Assembly: GCA_035772785.1 (NCBI GenBank)
Contig: JAOCPU010000054.1
Location: 186,001 to 250,000 of the forward strand
Direction of reading: 5' to 3'
Source of the DNA: Phlebiopsis flavidoalba
Lineage: Eukaryota > Basidiomycota > Agaricomycetes > Polyporales > Phanerochaetaceae
DNA: 64,000 nt
The notes under the pieces were generated by a model that did not search any database, was not told the DNA's origin, and saw nothing but the letters and a program-made list of their open reading frames with translations. The stretch's first letter is position 1. Each line of letters starts with the position of its first letter. A program made the position numbers and the translations under genes. Shown piece by piece: positions 34,148 through 45,880 of this stretch.

Positions 34148-35814
34148 ATGCCACGCACTGGTAGTGTCACTAAAGGACGACGAGGGAAAAAATCAAAGAC
34201 GCGTAATCAGTACGTATGACTGAGGAGCTGGTGCAGATTTTATAACCCTTTGGCCGCAGTAAAGGCGCCATCATTGGGGCCATTCGTGGTGTCCCGGTGG
34301 GTAGGAGATGGGAGAACAGGCACATACGGAGTGATATATTAGGACCAGAGAGTGGCTGGAAATCTGTGCCTTAGAAAGGGTATGCTCGTCGATCGTGTCC
34401 ATGGCCACAATATCGCGGGTATATATGGGCGAAAAGCAGTTGTGAGCGTATAGCGTTGTCCTTAACGTGTGAATTTGAAGATGAGGACCACGGGGACCAT
34501 TTGTGAGCCTTGATCTCATGAATTTCGAGTGTGAGGGAATTGATGAGAGATAGTGTCTACATAGGAAGTGGTGGTCGTGCTCCATGGAGTATGCCCGCCT
34601 CTCCGGAAACTGCAAGATAGTACGTTAATTCATTCTACGCATACTAGGTCCGTTTTGGCCCCCAGACCTGCGATCAGTCTTTTGATAACGACAGAAACGC
34701 ATCTCTCCAAGTGAGTACTACTCATTTTTTCCAGCGTTCAAACTACAACGCTTCGTTGCAGATGTCTGCCCGTCGTCAGACTCCAGTTCGCGTGATTCGC
34801 GGTTCAAGCTTAATTCTGGCTACGCTCCAAGTGCTGGGTTGTATTAACTATGTATGTAGACAAATTTAATGCTGAAGCTCAGCAGGTTTCGATATGACGG
34901 GCTCTACCTTGTGTCAAATGTGTGTTTCATTGCACAGGATATCCTTCATCTCACCTCACACCCTTCCGTTCTCAGCCTAGAATAGAAATGTCCAAGACGG
35001 GTTTTAAAGTGTGCAAATTTGATTTCACCGTGAGTATGTCTTTGCGTTTATAAATCTGCCTTCCTGAGCTCATATGTTGCAGCGTTGTTGCCGATCAGCT
35101 AGCGCTGCCCCTAGGAGACGGCTATCCGGAGAGCTACAGAACTGACATCGAGATACGTAGAAGAATGTGGATGAGGAATCACGAAGATCCATACAAGCCA
35201 CTGAAACAATCCCGGCTCCTGCCTCATCAAGCTCTCGCTCTACCCCTCATAGCTCGTCCTCAGTCAGCGAAAATGGTTCGATTGTGGACTCGGAAGAGTC
35301 GGACAAGGAAATCAAGCCTGAGAAAGAGGACACTGACAATGAGAGAAGATAGCTTGATGTAAGTGACCGGCAGCTCTCTACGCCACATCAGTGAGTGATG
35401 CATCCTCCAGTGGGGATGTCGACGACATTGAGGAGTAATGGAGCCCGTACAAGACCTTCTGGTTAGTCTTTTACTTGCTATGATATACATAACTCATCTT
35501 ATAGCTTTTAGGAATCAATTAAGAAAGTCAACAGACAAACAGCAGACTGAACGTGTAATGCTGTGCTGACAGCCGGACGTCATATAAACCAGGTTCTAAG
35601 CAGACAAGTCAGAGAAAAGGAGTCGATGAGTGGGGTCGAGATACGAAATGGCCCCCCCCCCCCCCCGGTATGATGCTCTCTGGTCATACCTTGCGCACGC
35701 GATGCCGACCCCAAGTTCGATGCCGGATTCAAAGCCCGTTCCAGCCGGAGAAATGGAGAGGTGGTATAAGGCGCGAGAAGCAAAGCTGCCAAGAGGGAGG
35801 GAGGTAGTAAGTGA
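34148..35814 (+). CDS. SRA-YDG domain protein, copy 2
   Basis: The start at 34148 gives MPRTGSVTKGRRGKKSKTRN before a GTACGTATG donor. The SRA-YDG domain is spread over short exons: GAIRGVPVGRRWENR near 34280, TPVRVIRGSS near 34785, a RYDGLYLVSNV segment near 34890, and PRIEMSKTGFKVCKFDFT near 34980. A Ser-rich acidic tail follows (SVSENGSIVDSEESDKE near 35265), then GDVDDIEE, and YDALWSYLAHAMPTPSSM near 35673. The last exon reads AKREGGSK, stop at 35812-35814, if one missing base near 35785 is allowed. A run of 15 C (35652-35666) replaces the tryptophan codons found at this place in copy 3. The likely role is a nuclear methyl-cytosine reader, inferred from the domain; no RING or SET domain is visible. 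Confidence 0.7.
35652..35666 (+). repeat. poly(C) run of 15 inside SRA copy 2
   Basis: Fifteen consecutive C just before the YDALWSYLAHAMPTP motif. The corresponding place in copy 3 encodes tryptophans. Either a slippage expansion or a miscalled stretch. Confidence 0.8.
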
Positions 35815-36475
35815 GCAATCTCTTTGACCTCCCATTTTTCATTATGGACTTCTACTTGAGGTGTGTATTGACAGACACATTCAAGATGAACCATAAACTC
35901 AGTCCTAACGCAGCATCAGCCACCAGATTATGATAACTATGAAGGCTATGCACTTATGTCCCCCCCCCTAGGTCACGATGTCTGCTATGATAGTCTAAAG
36001 CATGCTGCGATGTCAACGACCAAGCTTGTAGGATTGAATATAAACACTAGTCAGTTCTAACGAACCCCCGAGGTTCACTTTGGCAGCCAGTGTCTACCAG
36101 TGAGCTGTCGTAATGACACAGTGGGTCACAGCACAGGCTCAGCGAATGTTTGAAGACACTAAGTACATCCGAGATTACAAGATCGGGACAAAAGAGTTTG
36201 TCTCCAGAACAAAGTATCAGCGCGTCATATTGGAATTATTATTATCAAGTCCATACTTAGTCTCTCGAACGAGCTGCGAGCTGCCGTGCGGCCATGTCGG
36301 CGGGAATCATGGATCGACGTCCCAAGAGATCATCAGATCACCCTTTTGTCCAAGACTCCAAGTCAAAAACGCGAAATTTAAAGCACGTGAGCGCATAGTT
36401 TGATAGACGCTCATTATCTCAACGCGTCGCGCGGGTTCCGTGAGCGGTGGCTTCGAACCTCTGTCCTTTACCACC
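35815..36475. other. spacer between SRA copies 2 and 3
   Basis: Contains a C10-type run near 35959-35968 and a frame at 36113-36403 without recognised features. The part next to 36476 is homologous to the upstream region of copy 2. Confidence 0.35.
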
Positions 36476-38114
36476 ATGCCGCGTACCGGAACCTCCCACT
36501 ACGCATAGAAGAACCTTGGAACGGAGGGGAAAGGTACATGGAAAACTCTCTTCTATGATCATCTCCTCACTTCAAGGTCATAGCAAAGGGCGCCGTTTTT
36601 TCGGCCACATTTACGGTGTACCCGTCGGCAGAAGATGGGAAACAGGTACGTGCTTACGGTGCTGGGGACGCTCGGCATTTAAGACTCTCACATCAGGAAA
36701 GATATGTCATATCTGGGGTGCACCCTCCTATTGTCGCTGGCATCTACGGACGACAAGCAACTGGAGCATATAGCGTTGTGCTGAACGGAGAATTCGAAGA
36801 CGAGGATCTGAGACCATTTGTAATTTTTCAATTCCATTCGACCCTAGCTGCTCTCATTCATAAGAGCTAGTGTTTATATAGGGAGCGGTGGACGTGAACA
36901 TGGAGTACACCTACTCTATCGTTACTCGACGCGGGCGTTTCTTCTGACTAATATTGCATCAAGGTTCGGTTTGGCCCCCAGGTTTTTGCGACCAGTCTTT
37001 TGACAATAGTAGGAACCAAGCGTTACGGGTGCGCTCTGCTTTCTCATCCCATAACAACCGTCGAATTCTAATGGCCATGCTCCAGATGTCTGCCCGTCGC
37101 AAAACCCCAGTCCGCGTGATACGAGGCTCTAAACTCAATTCAGAACACGCTCCCAGTGCTGGGTCCGCAATTCTTGTTCACCTCAAATTGGTTTGCTGCT
37201 CACGTATTATGCAGGTATCGCTATGACGGTCTCTATCTGGTGGCGAATGTTGGTAGCCGCTACACTCGGCTTTCACTACTCACTGATATATTCCTTCTCT
37301 TAGCCTAGGATCCGCATGGGGGAACTGACCAAGGCGGGCTTGAAAGTGTGCAAATTCGATTTTACGGTATGTCTTGTCTCTTGTACATCCCATTCCCTCT
37401 GACGTCGCGTCTCGTAGCGCTGTTCCGATCAACACAACCATTGCCTATGGGGAGACGGCGATCCAGAAGACTACAGGTCCGGACCATTGCGATTCGTAGG
37501 AAGCTCTGGATAGCTTCTCGACAGTCTATGCGCGATGGAGGATCAACATCTGTCCCCGAATCATCAGCATCCCGGTCAACTCCCAGTCTCGTAGGTGGAA
37601 ACGGTCATCCTTCATCGTCAGTCGACGAAGATGATGACTGGAGTATGGAGGAAGAGGAGCCTGACGATGATATATTGTATGTCGTTGTGGTTTACCTTAT
37701 ACCTATTAAATAACAACATCTGACTTGACGTTATAGCGGAGACGCCGAAGACGTCGAGAAAGAAATGGGACCTGTACAAGATCATCTTGTAAGTCTCGTT
37801 GAGTGTTTGCCTACTTTGCTTCTCTAACGGCGTTTCAGGATTGTTGAAGCGATCGACAGGCAGAACAAGAGCTAAAAAGGCGGCTCTTTGTCGTGCGCCA
37901 AATTGGTCAACACGTCAACAAAGTCCTGGCAGCTAAAAGAAAGGAAGGCATGGACGCAGGTCGAGATGCGCAGTGGTGGTGGTATAATTCGCTTTGGTTA
38001 TACGTTGCGTGCGCAATGCCGACCCCAACTCCTCCCCAACCTGACAAAATGGGGAGGAGATATACAACAAGTATGAGGCAAAGGCGAAAACGCAAACTCG
38101 CGGTGGGCAAGTGA
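36476..38114 (+). CDS. SRA-YDG domain protein, copy 3
   Basis: This is the clearest of the three SRA-YDG copies. It starts MPRTGT at 36476. The domain reads FGHIYGVPVGRRWETG near 36600, HPPIVAGIYGRQATGAYSVV near 36722 followed by LNGEFEDEDLRP, then DQSFDNSRNQAL near 36980, TPVRVIRGSKLNSEHAPSAG near 37100, RYDGLYLVANV near 37213 and TKAGLKVCKFDFT near 37330. Next comes RCSDQHNHCLWGDGDPEDY near 37417, an acidic tail (SSSVDEDDDWSMEEEEPDDD near 37615), GDAEDVEKEMGPVQDHL, and the C-terminal conserved WWWYNSLWLYVACAMPTPTP near 37975. Stop at 38112-38114 in the best frame. An in-frame stop follows MPRTGTSHYA, so the first exon is damaged or spliced differently. The SRA fold flips out 5-methylcytosine in other eukaryotes; that role is inferred here. 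Confidence 0.75.
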
Positions 38115-38287
38115 GCAATCCGCCCGTGTCCTTCCAACCCGCTATTCCAACCGCGGGCAGATATCAGAGTTGTATGCTCAGTGCTCATCGCTCACAGACC
38201 CACCAGCAGCTCATCAACGTTTCCCACAACTGCGATACCTCGCAGTGCTCATTTTTGTCTAAAGTACTCTACAGACCATACATCTTA

Positions 38288-38411
38288 AATCTTCTTGCAT
38301 CACATTTTGATTCATTATCTCATCAATGTTCTTGGTTTATGTATTGTCTAATCTTCTTGCGTTCCAATTTGGTTTATTATCCTACCGATGTTCTTGGTTC
38401 GTTGTCTAACC
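38288..38411 (+). repeat. 62-bp imperfect tandem duplication
   Basis: Two units, 38288-38349 and 38350-38411, both starting AATCTTCTTGC and containing ATGTTCTTGGTT. They lie in the 3' flank of SRA copy 3. AT-rich and non-coding. Confidence 0.65.
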
Positions 38412-40581
38412 AAGCTCTCCACCACATCGTGATTCAGTCATGTGTAACATTTATAGTGTAAACATAGCTGTTCGTATGGAATCATTCTCAGTAGGTTGCT
38501 GGGTCAATCAGGCTTCAGGAGTCAATCCATGATTAAGCATCCCAACACCGTCACGTCGACGCGCTTGTCTTCCTACGACGACATCCTTATTACCACTCAT
38601 TTCTCGAAAACGCTGGAAAACACCCGAATATGGCTGCAACTAGCCCTTCGAGACCCCGACTTTTTTTTTCGACAAGAGTTCCGGCGAAAGGACCAGTAGA
38701 CCGTTGTGCCCCCGCACTCCCCCGCAAGCAGGGCCCCTCTCGCACACCCAAGGAAAGCCCGGGACCCAGAGGCGCGACTGGATTATCTCTTGGACTAACC
38801 CCAAAAGCAAGCTGACCACCGTGGACATCAGTTGTATGCATGCCAGCTCGTGTCCGTCGAGGCTTTGAGGTTAACGGACGTCGCGCGGCGTAGGATGTCT
38901 TGAACTATGAGAGCTTTCTGAATCTCGCCGAGGAATCTCAAGAGCTCTTGTGTTCGCTCCTCCCACCCACTGCATTCGTCACCCACCAGCCTACCGTACA
39001 CTCTACGCACCCTGTGCGAGATGAGCCGTGACGGAACACCACCATCCAGCGGACCACACCCTTGAGCAGTCGCCTGCGACGCTGGACCCAATGTTCTTCA
39101 CCAGCCCATTTCTGCTGTCTGCAGCACATACATTCCAAGATCAATTATTCTCTGGCTGGTTGACACACAAGGCCTCTGAGAGTTGTGGATAAATTCAACC
39201 AGGGCGTTCAGGACGCCGCGAGCAACGTCCGCGCGGAGTGGAAGGACGAGGAGTAGCGGCGGCGGGACCATACACCACGAAAACGACCATATCAACTATT
39301 GTGCGTATCACATTCAGTCAAAGCGCGGTTTAATGTTGCTCACTATGGAACAAGGGCGGATGAACTTGACTTGATTGAGCTGGCAAAGCAGTCCGAGATT
39401 CGAGAAGGGGACTTGCTTGTTTACAAACGAACGTTCGCCAATCTGAAACCTCACTGTGGAAAAAGATGTCTTGGTAAATACCTCGCGAGACTGCTCACAT
39501 ATGGCGACTTGACCCCTTAATCTAGGGTACATTCAATAAATCCACAATCCTTTTCGCTGAACCTCCTCGTCCAACCGAGCACCATTACGTCACTTCCGGG
39601 CGACCTCCTAGTTGTTGGCCCGCCCACACCCAAACCACCCATTATATCCATTGAAGGCGTTCTCGCTACAATAGACCTCGAACACGCCGTGCTAGACATC
39701 GACGCTCGCGTGCAGCGCGGGGATCGCTTCATTTCGAATCTCTCACGTCACGTCCGCAAGCCTATGGTCAGAGGCAAAGGAGATTCCGGGACATTGTGAT
39801 CGCAGCTTCTCGTGCTGCGAAGGCTTTGACGGTGTGGAGGTGGAAGGAAGATGTGGTGACAGACATGGAGATGCAATTGTCGCTCGAGCGAGGCGCAAGG
39901 ACACCTGTGGGGAGCGTATTCTATCTTCGTCGAGCGTGAACAAAGCCGGATGCCCTCATACCTTCGTTAGTAAGTATTTTATTCCCTTCAGACGTGAGGC
40001 TAATGATCATTTGCCAAGACGCATGCTCATGTTAATAATCATCTATCGCCGGAACGAATCATAATACATTCAATGAGTAGGCCATTGAGTTCCGCTGAGA
40101 TTGGAGTCATGGTGTCCTAAAATGACTGCTATCTATCGGCCGCAGATTTGCTATCCGAGTCTGCGTCTCGTAGCGTTGGCGAAGCCGCCATCGGCTGAGC
40201 GATTCGACACCAAAGTCAGTGCTGCAAAAGGTTTTCAAACCCGGCTTTAGACCCTGCTTACAGACGTAGAAAAGGTTTGGCCCAATTATACTGCATGAGA
40301 TGACAGCACGGACCGCGGCAGCAATATCGCGTTGAACGCTTGGAGCGCCCATTGAGTGGGCGCTGCCGGGCTTCCGCAGGTCCACCTGAGCGTGTGGTGA
40401 AACAGACTAACGACCAGCTGTGCCCGCGGTCGGTCTACCGATGTTATAGCATGCCTAATAAATTGGCCGCCGGATACAGGCGCGCCGATCACGGTGTACT
40501 CGAGATAGATATGCCTGCCACCCGCGCCTATACCTCTCTCACCTTGCCCCGTCGACCTGCAGGCTCTTTCTCCCGACCACC
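38412..40581. other. unassigned stretch with possible plus-strand exons
   Basis: Some pieces read like real coding sequence on the plus strand: VVDKFNQGVQDAASNVRAEW near 39181, FNVAHYGTRADELDLIELAK near 39322 continuing into a REGDLLVYKRTFANLK segment, and DLLVVGPPTPKPPIISIEGV near 39600. They could be exons of one gene between about 39.1 and 39.8 kb, but I know no family with these sequences and cannot set start or end. 38.5-39.1 and 39.95-40.55 kb show only short frames. Confidence 0.3.
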
Positions 40582-42311
40582 ATGTCTGGCGCAGAGGTTC
40601 GCTCAACCGCGTTTGATCTCGCTTTCCCCAGGAGGCCCGCTGGCTCCCAGAGTCGCATATGGCCCTTCACGCGCCCTCAGCCAGCTGTCGAGGTCCAACA
40701 AGGCCCGGAGGATCCTGACTTTAGGCTGCCCGACCGCACCTCTCTAGTCATTGTCTTGCTCATGAGCGGACTCCTCCAGGTATGTTACATCATTGAGGCA
40801 TTTTGGATCAGTAGAGGGACTGAACTTATACTGTAGATATCCTTCTTCATTGTCGTGTCATCCTCGAACGCCTATGCGCAGCATTTAGGAGGTACATCGA
40901 CGTTCTCTCCGGTCTTGTCATCGGTATCCCGACAGCCTTTTCCGGATTGGCTTTGCTTCCGCTCATTAAGCTCGACCAAGGTATGAACACACTGTCTTGT
41001 AGAATTTCTTGTCTAAATAGCATCACTGTAGGAGGATACAAGGTACCCATGCATTTTGGCTGCGCATCGTCCATGATGGGACACTATCCTCTACGCACTG
41101 GCGTACCGCGCCAATTGGCTATACCTAATCCTCATTGGACGCATCGTATCCGGCTTTGGTTTTACCTTTTGGATGTATTCGAAGAGGGTACTGCTCCGAC
41201 AACCGGATCGTGGGTATACGCAGGAGAACGACGCTCGCCGGATGGATGGTTGTCGGTCAAGGAATCGGCTTCAGTTTCGGGCCATTCGTGGGCGGTCTAT
41301 TGTAAGTTCACGCTCTATGACGCGGTTCGGTCTGTCAACTGCCATTCACAGGTATAAGATTGGGTTCTCAAACTCTGTGTTCAATGGATACACCAGTCCG
41401 GCTTGGATTATGGCGGCCGTCTGGGCTGCGTTCTGGCTCTTTGCGGCGCTCAACTTCAAGGACGTCCCGCGCCCATCACCGACTTCAACTTCTGAAATGG
41501 AATTGGAGATCATGCAAGGATCGCGGCAAGCGTCACAAACCGAGGTTAACGCCGCCAAGTCTCGTGATTCACCGAGCCCGAGCCTCAAAACCCCAAGTTG
41601 CAGAGGTTGCCAACATCGAACGTGTCACCGAACCTCCTCTCTACCGCATGACTCCGCATGACCGCACCACAATGGGGTGTCCTTGCGACAATGTGTTGGT
41701 TCTCGATGACGTGCTTCTTCATCCTGGGAGCCTGGGAGTCTAACATTCCCGTCTTCACGGGCTCCAACTCGCCGCTGAACCCATTCGACTTCAGGCCCCG
41801 TTTTGCAGCAGGAAAACTCATCGCACTTGGCGGCGCTTGCACGTTCCCGTTTCTGCTTCTGAACTGTCTTCATCGCGAAAACGCCACCAGGACCGCAACA
41901 CGCTTGCGATTGGGAGCTCCGTCGGGGCCATTGGATTGTTTATCACGCTCGCACGGGTGCTTAAGACGCCGCAGGACGGTCAACTACGGCAGCTTCTTCG
42001 TCTGCTGGTTCCTTGTTGCGCTCGGCTTCAACCTCTGTAGCACTGTCACGATGAGCCTTCTGTCCAAGCAGCTCCCACCACAGTGGAACACGCGAACGAG
42101 CATGGCTATTCAATATAGCAATTACACGGGACGGGTTACCGGTGCCGTGTGGGGTGGTGCGGGTGTGAAGGTGGGCAATGCTTAGTTATGTGGGTATGCA
42201 GGTTGCTATTGTGGGGACTGGGGGTGTGTCTTGTTCTGCACACTATGGAGGAACCTCAAAGCAAAAACAGGATCAATTTACCACAATATATCCCAGGAAT
42301 GTACATTTTGA
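40582..42311 (+). CDS. major facilitator superfamily transporter
   Basis: A multi-span membrane transporter of the MFS fold. The start at 40582 gives MSGAEVRSTAFDLAFPRRPA, a soluble N-terminus. The first membrane segment TSLVIVLLMSGLLQ is split by the intron 40780-40836 and continues ISFFIVVSSSNAYAQHLGGT. Further segments are GLVIGIPTAFSGLALLPLI, LYLILIGRIVSGFGFTFWMY, GWMVVGQGIGFSFGPFVGG, WIMAAVWAAFWLFAALNF, then a long cytosolic loop (41470-41650), WGVLATMCWFSMTCFFILGA, CTFPFLLL, GAIGLFITLARVLK and FVCWFLVALGFNLCSTVTMS. The end is RNLKAKTGSIYHNISQ, stop at 42309-42311. About 12 spans are countable. Small insertions interrupt the frame near 40900, 41093, 41186-41188 and 41795-41990. It resembles fungal SPX/CLN7-like MFS proteins by layout only; substrate unknown. 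Confidence 0.8.
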
Positions 42312-43387
42312 CACTGTACTTTGGAGCAGGAATACGTCGGTCATGCATCTGTGCAGAACGTCCTCCAGCAAACCCTTCGTTCTGCAGACATGAAACAAAG
42401 GTTTGCAGAGAAACGGCTCATAGTCGAAAGTACGACTTAGGTGTTCGGCCTGCAACGACACAATGTGAGCATAATTATCATTTTCAAGCGTTTGAGTTGA
42501 TTGCGACATACGCATCCTCTTTTTGCTGCGAACAACTTCCTCTTCAACAGCCGCTTTGGCGAAGGTATCGCCGCGCGCACCGCACGACGCTTCGCCCACG
42601 CCCGTCAGCAAGGCCCGTGCTGGCATATCCAGGATCTTCATCTCCTGCTCGAGCTTGCGCGACTGAACGCAAAATCCTGCGCATATGTGCGCCCAAGCGT
42701 GGGCGGCTGCCGACGTCTCGAACGTCCTCTCTACAGAGTCATCGGGGCCGCGGATGATACACCAAAGCGCGATCAAACCTGTGTTTATTACAATCAGACA
42801 AACGGCCTTGCCCGTGTGCTGCATTACGAGGCGTACTTTATCGCGCCAAACCATCCGGATAAGCTTCGTTGAGCCGCGCCGCTCCGAGCTGGTTGCGCTC
42901 GCGCATTTGAGCATCTCGAGCACGTCGCTTGCACTTCTGGTACCTATCGTCGACGATCGCCAGCAGAGTGTACCCCGCAGCTGATCGCTTCGCGTTTGCC
43001 TGCACCACTTGTAGCATCCCTTTTCTTGATCGCGGGCATTCGTCCCACGCACGACGTCCACCCAGCGTCTTCCTGCGCTCGAGGTATCTGGCAATTCGCC
43101 GACTTCAAGAGGTCCTGCGGTTCTGAGGCCGTCCGAGTTCCCACACTTTTCCGTGTGCGGGGACGTAGCCGATGTAGTTGAAAACGCGTCTTGATTTTCA
43201 TTGGATGAAGAAGTTGCGTTTTGCTTTCTTCGGGGCTGCCAAGTGTCATTTTGCGCTTCTTTGCGGGTGGGCCCTTGGTACGTGCTGAGGCCGCTTTTAG
43301 GCTCTTCGCAAAAAAACTCGAGTGCCGAAGGAGGTTGCCAACGAGTGTGCATGGCGAACCCACGAAGGTCTGCTGGACTGTGTACAT
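42273..43387 (-). CDS. hypothetical protein, convergent to the MFS gene
   Basis: The longest minus-strand frame (about 359 codons, 43352-42273) overlaps the 3' end of the MFS gene by about 40 bp. Two other minus frames also look partly coding: PPAKKRKMTLGSPEESKTQL, a nuclear-signal-like basic stretch near 43260, and AKRSAAGYTLLAIVDDRYQK near 42990. The true gene may therefore be a mosaic of exons from all three frames. Serine- and arginine-rich; no domain recognised. Confidence 0.35.
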
Positions 43388-44229
43388 CAGTTAAGCGGTT
43401 ATGGTGTAAATCAATGCGTCTTACACGCGCAATCGAATTGTGGGCTTCGCGTGAAGCATGAACGCACAGTTCGTCATGGCCAGACCTTTCATCTGGAGAA
43501 ATATCTTGTGAATTAGAGGTGTTAAAAAGAAGAAGAAACCTACCACGGGATCCATTTGTCCGTGTGTCTTGCTTGAAAAAAGAGTCTCAGCTCAGGGTCA
43601 ATATTCAGACCCTCTAAGTTTGAGAACTACGTTCAAACAGAGCCTGAGATGCACACGCGTCCGCGCTCAGATGATGTGCAAACCAGACTGCTTCGGCATC
43701 AGGGTCAAGAAATTCAAGATTTGTCTGCCTTTGCATCGGGCTGTTTTTCCGGTGCATGGAAAAGGCAAAAGATGAGGCCCACTGATATCCAAGTGATCGA
43801 CAGCCCACGGTTCAATGTCGTATATCTCGACAACTTCGAGACCACTGGACGCCAAGTTTCCCGCAGAAGTATAGTAAACAGCACCTGGTCACTATCATTA
43901 GGACGAGCGTGCTTTGGTAAGAGTAAAAGAAAACGCTTCACCTGGATCTGATTCAACAACCGCGAATGGTCCGCCACCAGATCAACTGTGTCAGTCATGC
44001 TACAAAGAATTACCGCGCAATTATCTCAAACCTCAGCACATTCTACGCAGCGACTCGGATCATGTCTTGTTCAGACTCACATTCCTTATAATGGGGCTAT
44101 GTTGCCGAAGTGACACAGCACTGGTCGCGACGGTGACGAGGAGGAATTTTCGGGTTTATTTTTCGCAGGATAAGGGGTTACCACGCCACGACTTTATCCC
44201 GCGCCAAACCCATCACGATCCACTTCGTG
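43388..44229. other. intergenic, no recognised gene
   Basis: Frames at 43569-43951 (+) and 43667-43998 (-) overlap and show no family signature. The last few hundred bases should include the MID1 promoter. Confidence 0.3.
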
Positions 44230-45880
44230 ATGGCGCCTGGCTCTCAAATGTCCCTCTTGTCTGTGGTTTGCTTGCTGCAAGCCCAGCTTGCGCTCTCGCC
44301 AAACCCCCGTCTCGATAGCCCTCAATAGCCTCTACACACTCATCATTCCCCCCCAAAAGTCTCTCATATTTGTCTTGCCCAGCGTCCTCTGAGACAATGA
44401 GTCTCTGTGTCGGTTGCGCTGTGCGCGTCCGCTGCGTCCCCACCGCTCGCTTTTTCGTCTCAAATGATTCCAGTATCCAGCAACCCAGCGCGAATGACGT
44501 ACGACGACCCTGGAGTACATGAGATAGCCCTCTCTGATGGCTATGGACAATGTCGACAGGACCGCTTTAGTGGCGGCGGCTAACCTAAGCGTGTCCAATG
44601 CCGCCCAGGTGCCCCTTCGAAGCCCCTGATCGGCACATTCGTTGTCCGACGGAGGTGAGTTTTAACGGCAATTCTGTAGTCGCTGATTCTCATATATGTC
44701 TCCAGAAGCATGCATAATGTGACAGACGCATTGCCCATGCTGGGGGATACGACCAATATCAAGTGTTGTTATTCTCCCCGGTACTCGCAAACATAACATT
44801 GCCCCCAGCCCTCCCACGTATCCAAATTACACTTTACCGCAAGCCAACCCTCTCCTGTCTCGGGATGGGGGACTCCAGCCTCTCAGTGGTCTATCCTTGT
44901 TTTATAGCACCGGGAACTACTAGCTTGACCGGGTCATCCCTCCTCCGCTAACAGGGCTGTGCCATGCGCGACGCTTCAAAAGTCTGTGTTGACGAATGAG
45001 CATCAGCGAAATCAGATCGCCCCCCCCCTGCGAAACCGAACGCCTTCCCCCCCCCCCCCACAGCGGCTTATGGCTCAAAGACAACGACGGCTGGAGATAC
45101 CAATGGCTCGTGAATGGTTTGACATCCCAGACGAATTACACCGCCTATGTTGTACAAAACGGTACGAAAACGAGCGGTCCCATCAATTTTGTCACCAAGT
45201 CTGGTGAGTTTTTGTCCTTGGAGCATTCTCACCACCTCTTTGACATGTCGCCCTAGTATCATACTCCTGCCCTATCGTGCACTCGCTTCCATATTGCCCA
45301 TCCGTCGCATACTCTGTCCCCATCGCCCGCCCAAACCTCCCAGCCCTCGCATACACCGACTCCAATTTGCCATCAGACGTCAGCGACCCACTTCTAGACA
45401 CCCTCACAAACTTCACCATCTCCCTTACCACCTCCCCATGCGGCCGGGATCTCTATAGCCCTCTTGTCACCTGCGCCGACTGCCAGGCTGCCTACCGCAC
45501 CTGGCTCTGCACAGTCTGGTTCCCTCGCTGCTCGGAATCCAGCCCGAGCACAGGCCCCTCGTCTAGCGTAAGCGGCGCTACGACAACGCCGACCTCCGCG
45601 CTTTCTGCCGTAGCCGCCTCCGCCACGCCACGGAGTCCTGGACTGCCGCCATTCGCTCTCCGCGTACAACACGCTCTTACCGTGCCTCGAGACGTGTACG
45701 GCTGCGGAACGCGCGTGCCCGTTCTTCATGGGCTTCCAGTGCCCTGTGCCGCGATTTAATGCGAACTTACAGCTATGGTGTTGGGGTATGTGGATAGTGG
45801 AGAGGAGGGTGTTCAAGGAAGGGGCGTTACGGGTGTTACGCAAGATCGGTATGGAAATGTTTTGGTGCAATGCAGGATAA
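44230..45880 (+). CDS. MID1: Mid1-type stretch-activated calcium channel subunit
   Basis: Mid1 is the regulatory subunit of the fungal high-affinity calcium uptake channel (with Cch1) at the plasma membrane. The start at 44230 gives MAPGSQMSLLSVVCLLQAQL, a signal peptide. The extracellular part then reads RFFVSNDSSIQQPSAND near 44450, DPGVHEIALSDGYGQ near 44505, ALVAAANLSVSNAAQVP near 44563, YWYSPGTRK-like and WRYQWLVNGLTSQTNYTAYV near 45090 with N-glycosylation sites. The cysteine-rich C-terminal domain is clear: CPIVHSLPYCPSVAYSVPIA near 45267, TNFTISL, CGRDLYSPLVTCADCQAAYR near 45441, WLCTVWFPRC, FFMGFQCPVPRFNANL near 45723 and SYGVGYVDSGEEGVQGRG. It ends NVWCNAG, stop at 45878-45880. Several shifts sit in homopolymers (45783-45786 G, 45860-45863 T, C runs at 45021-45059). 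A single-copy, conserved gene, so consensus error is likely. Confidence 0.85.
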
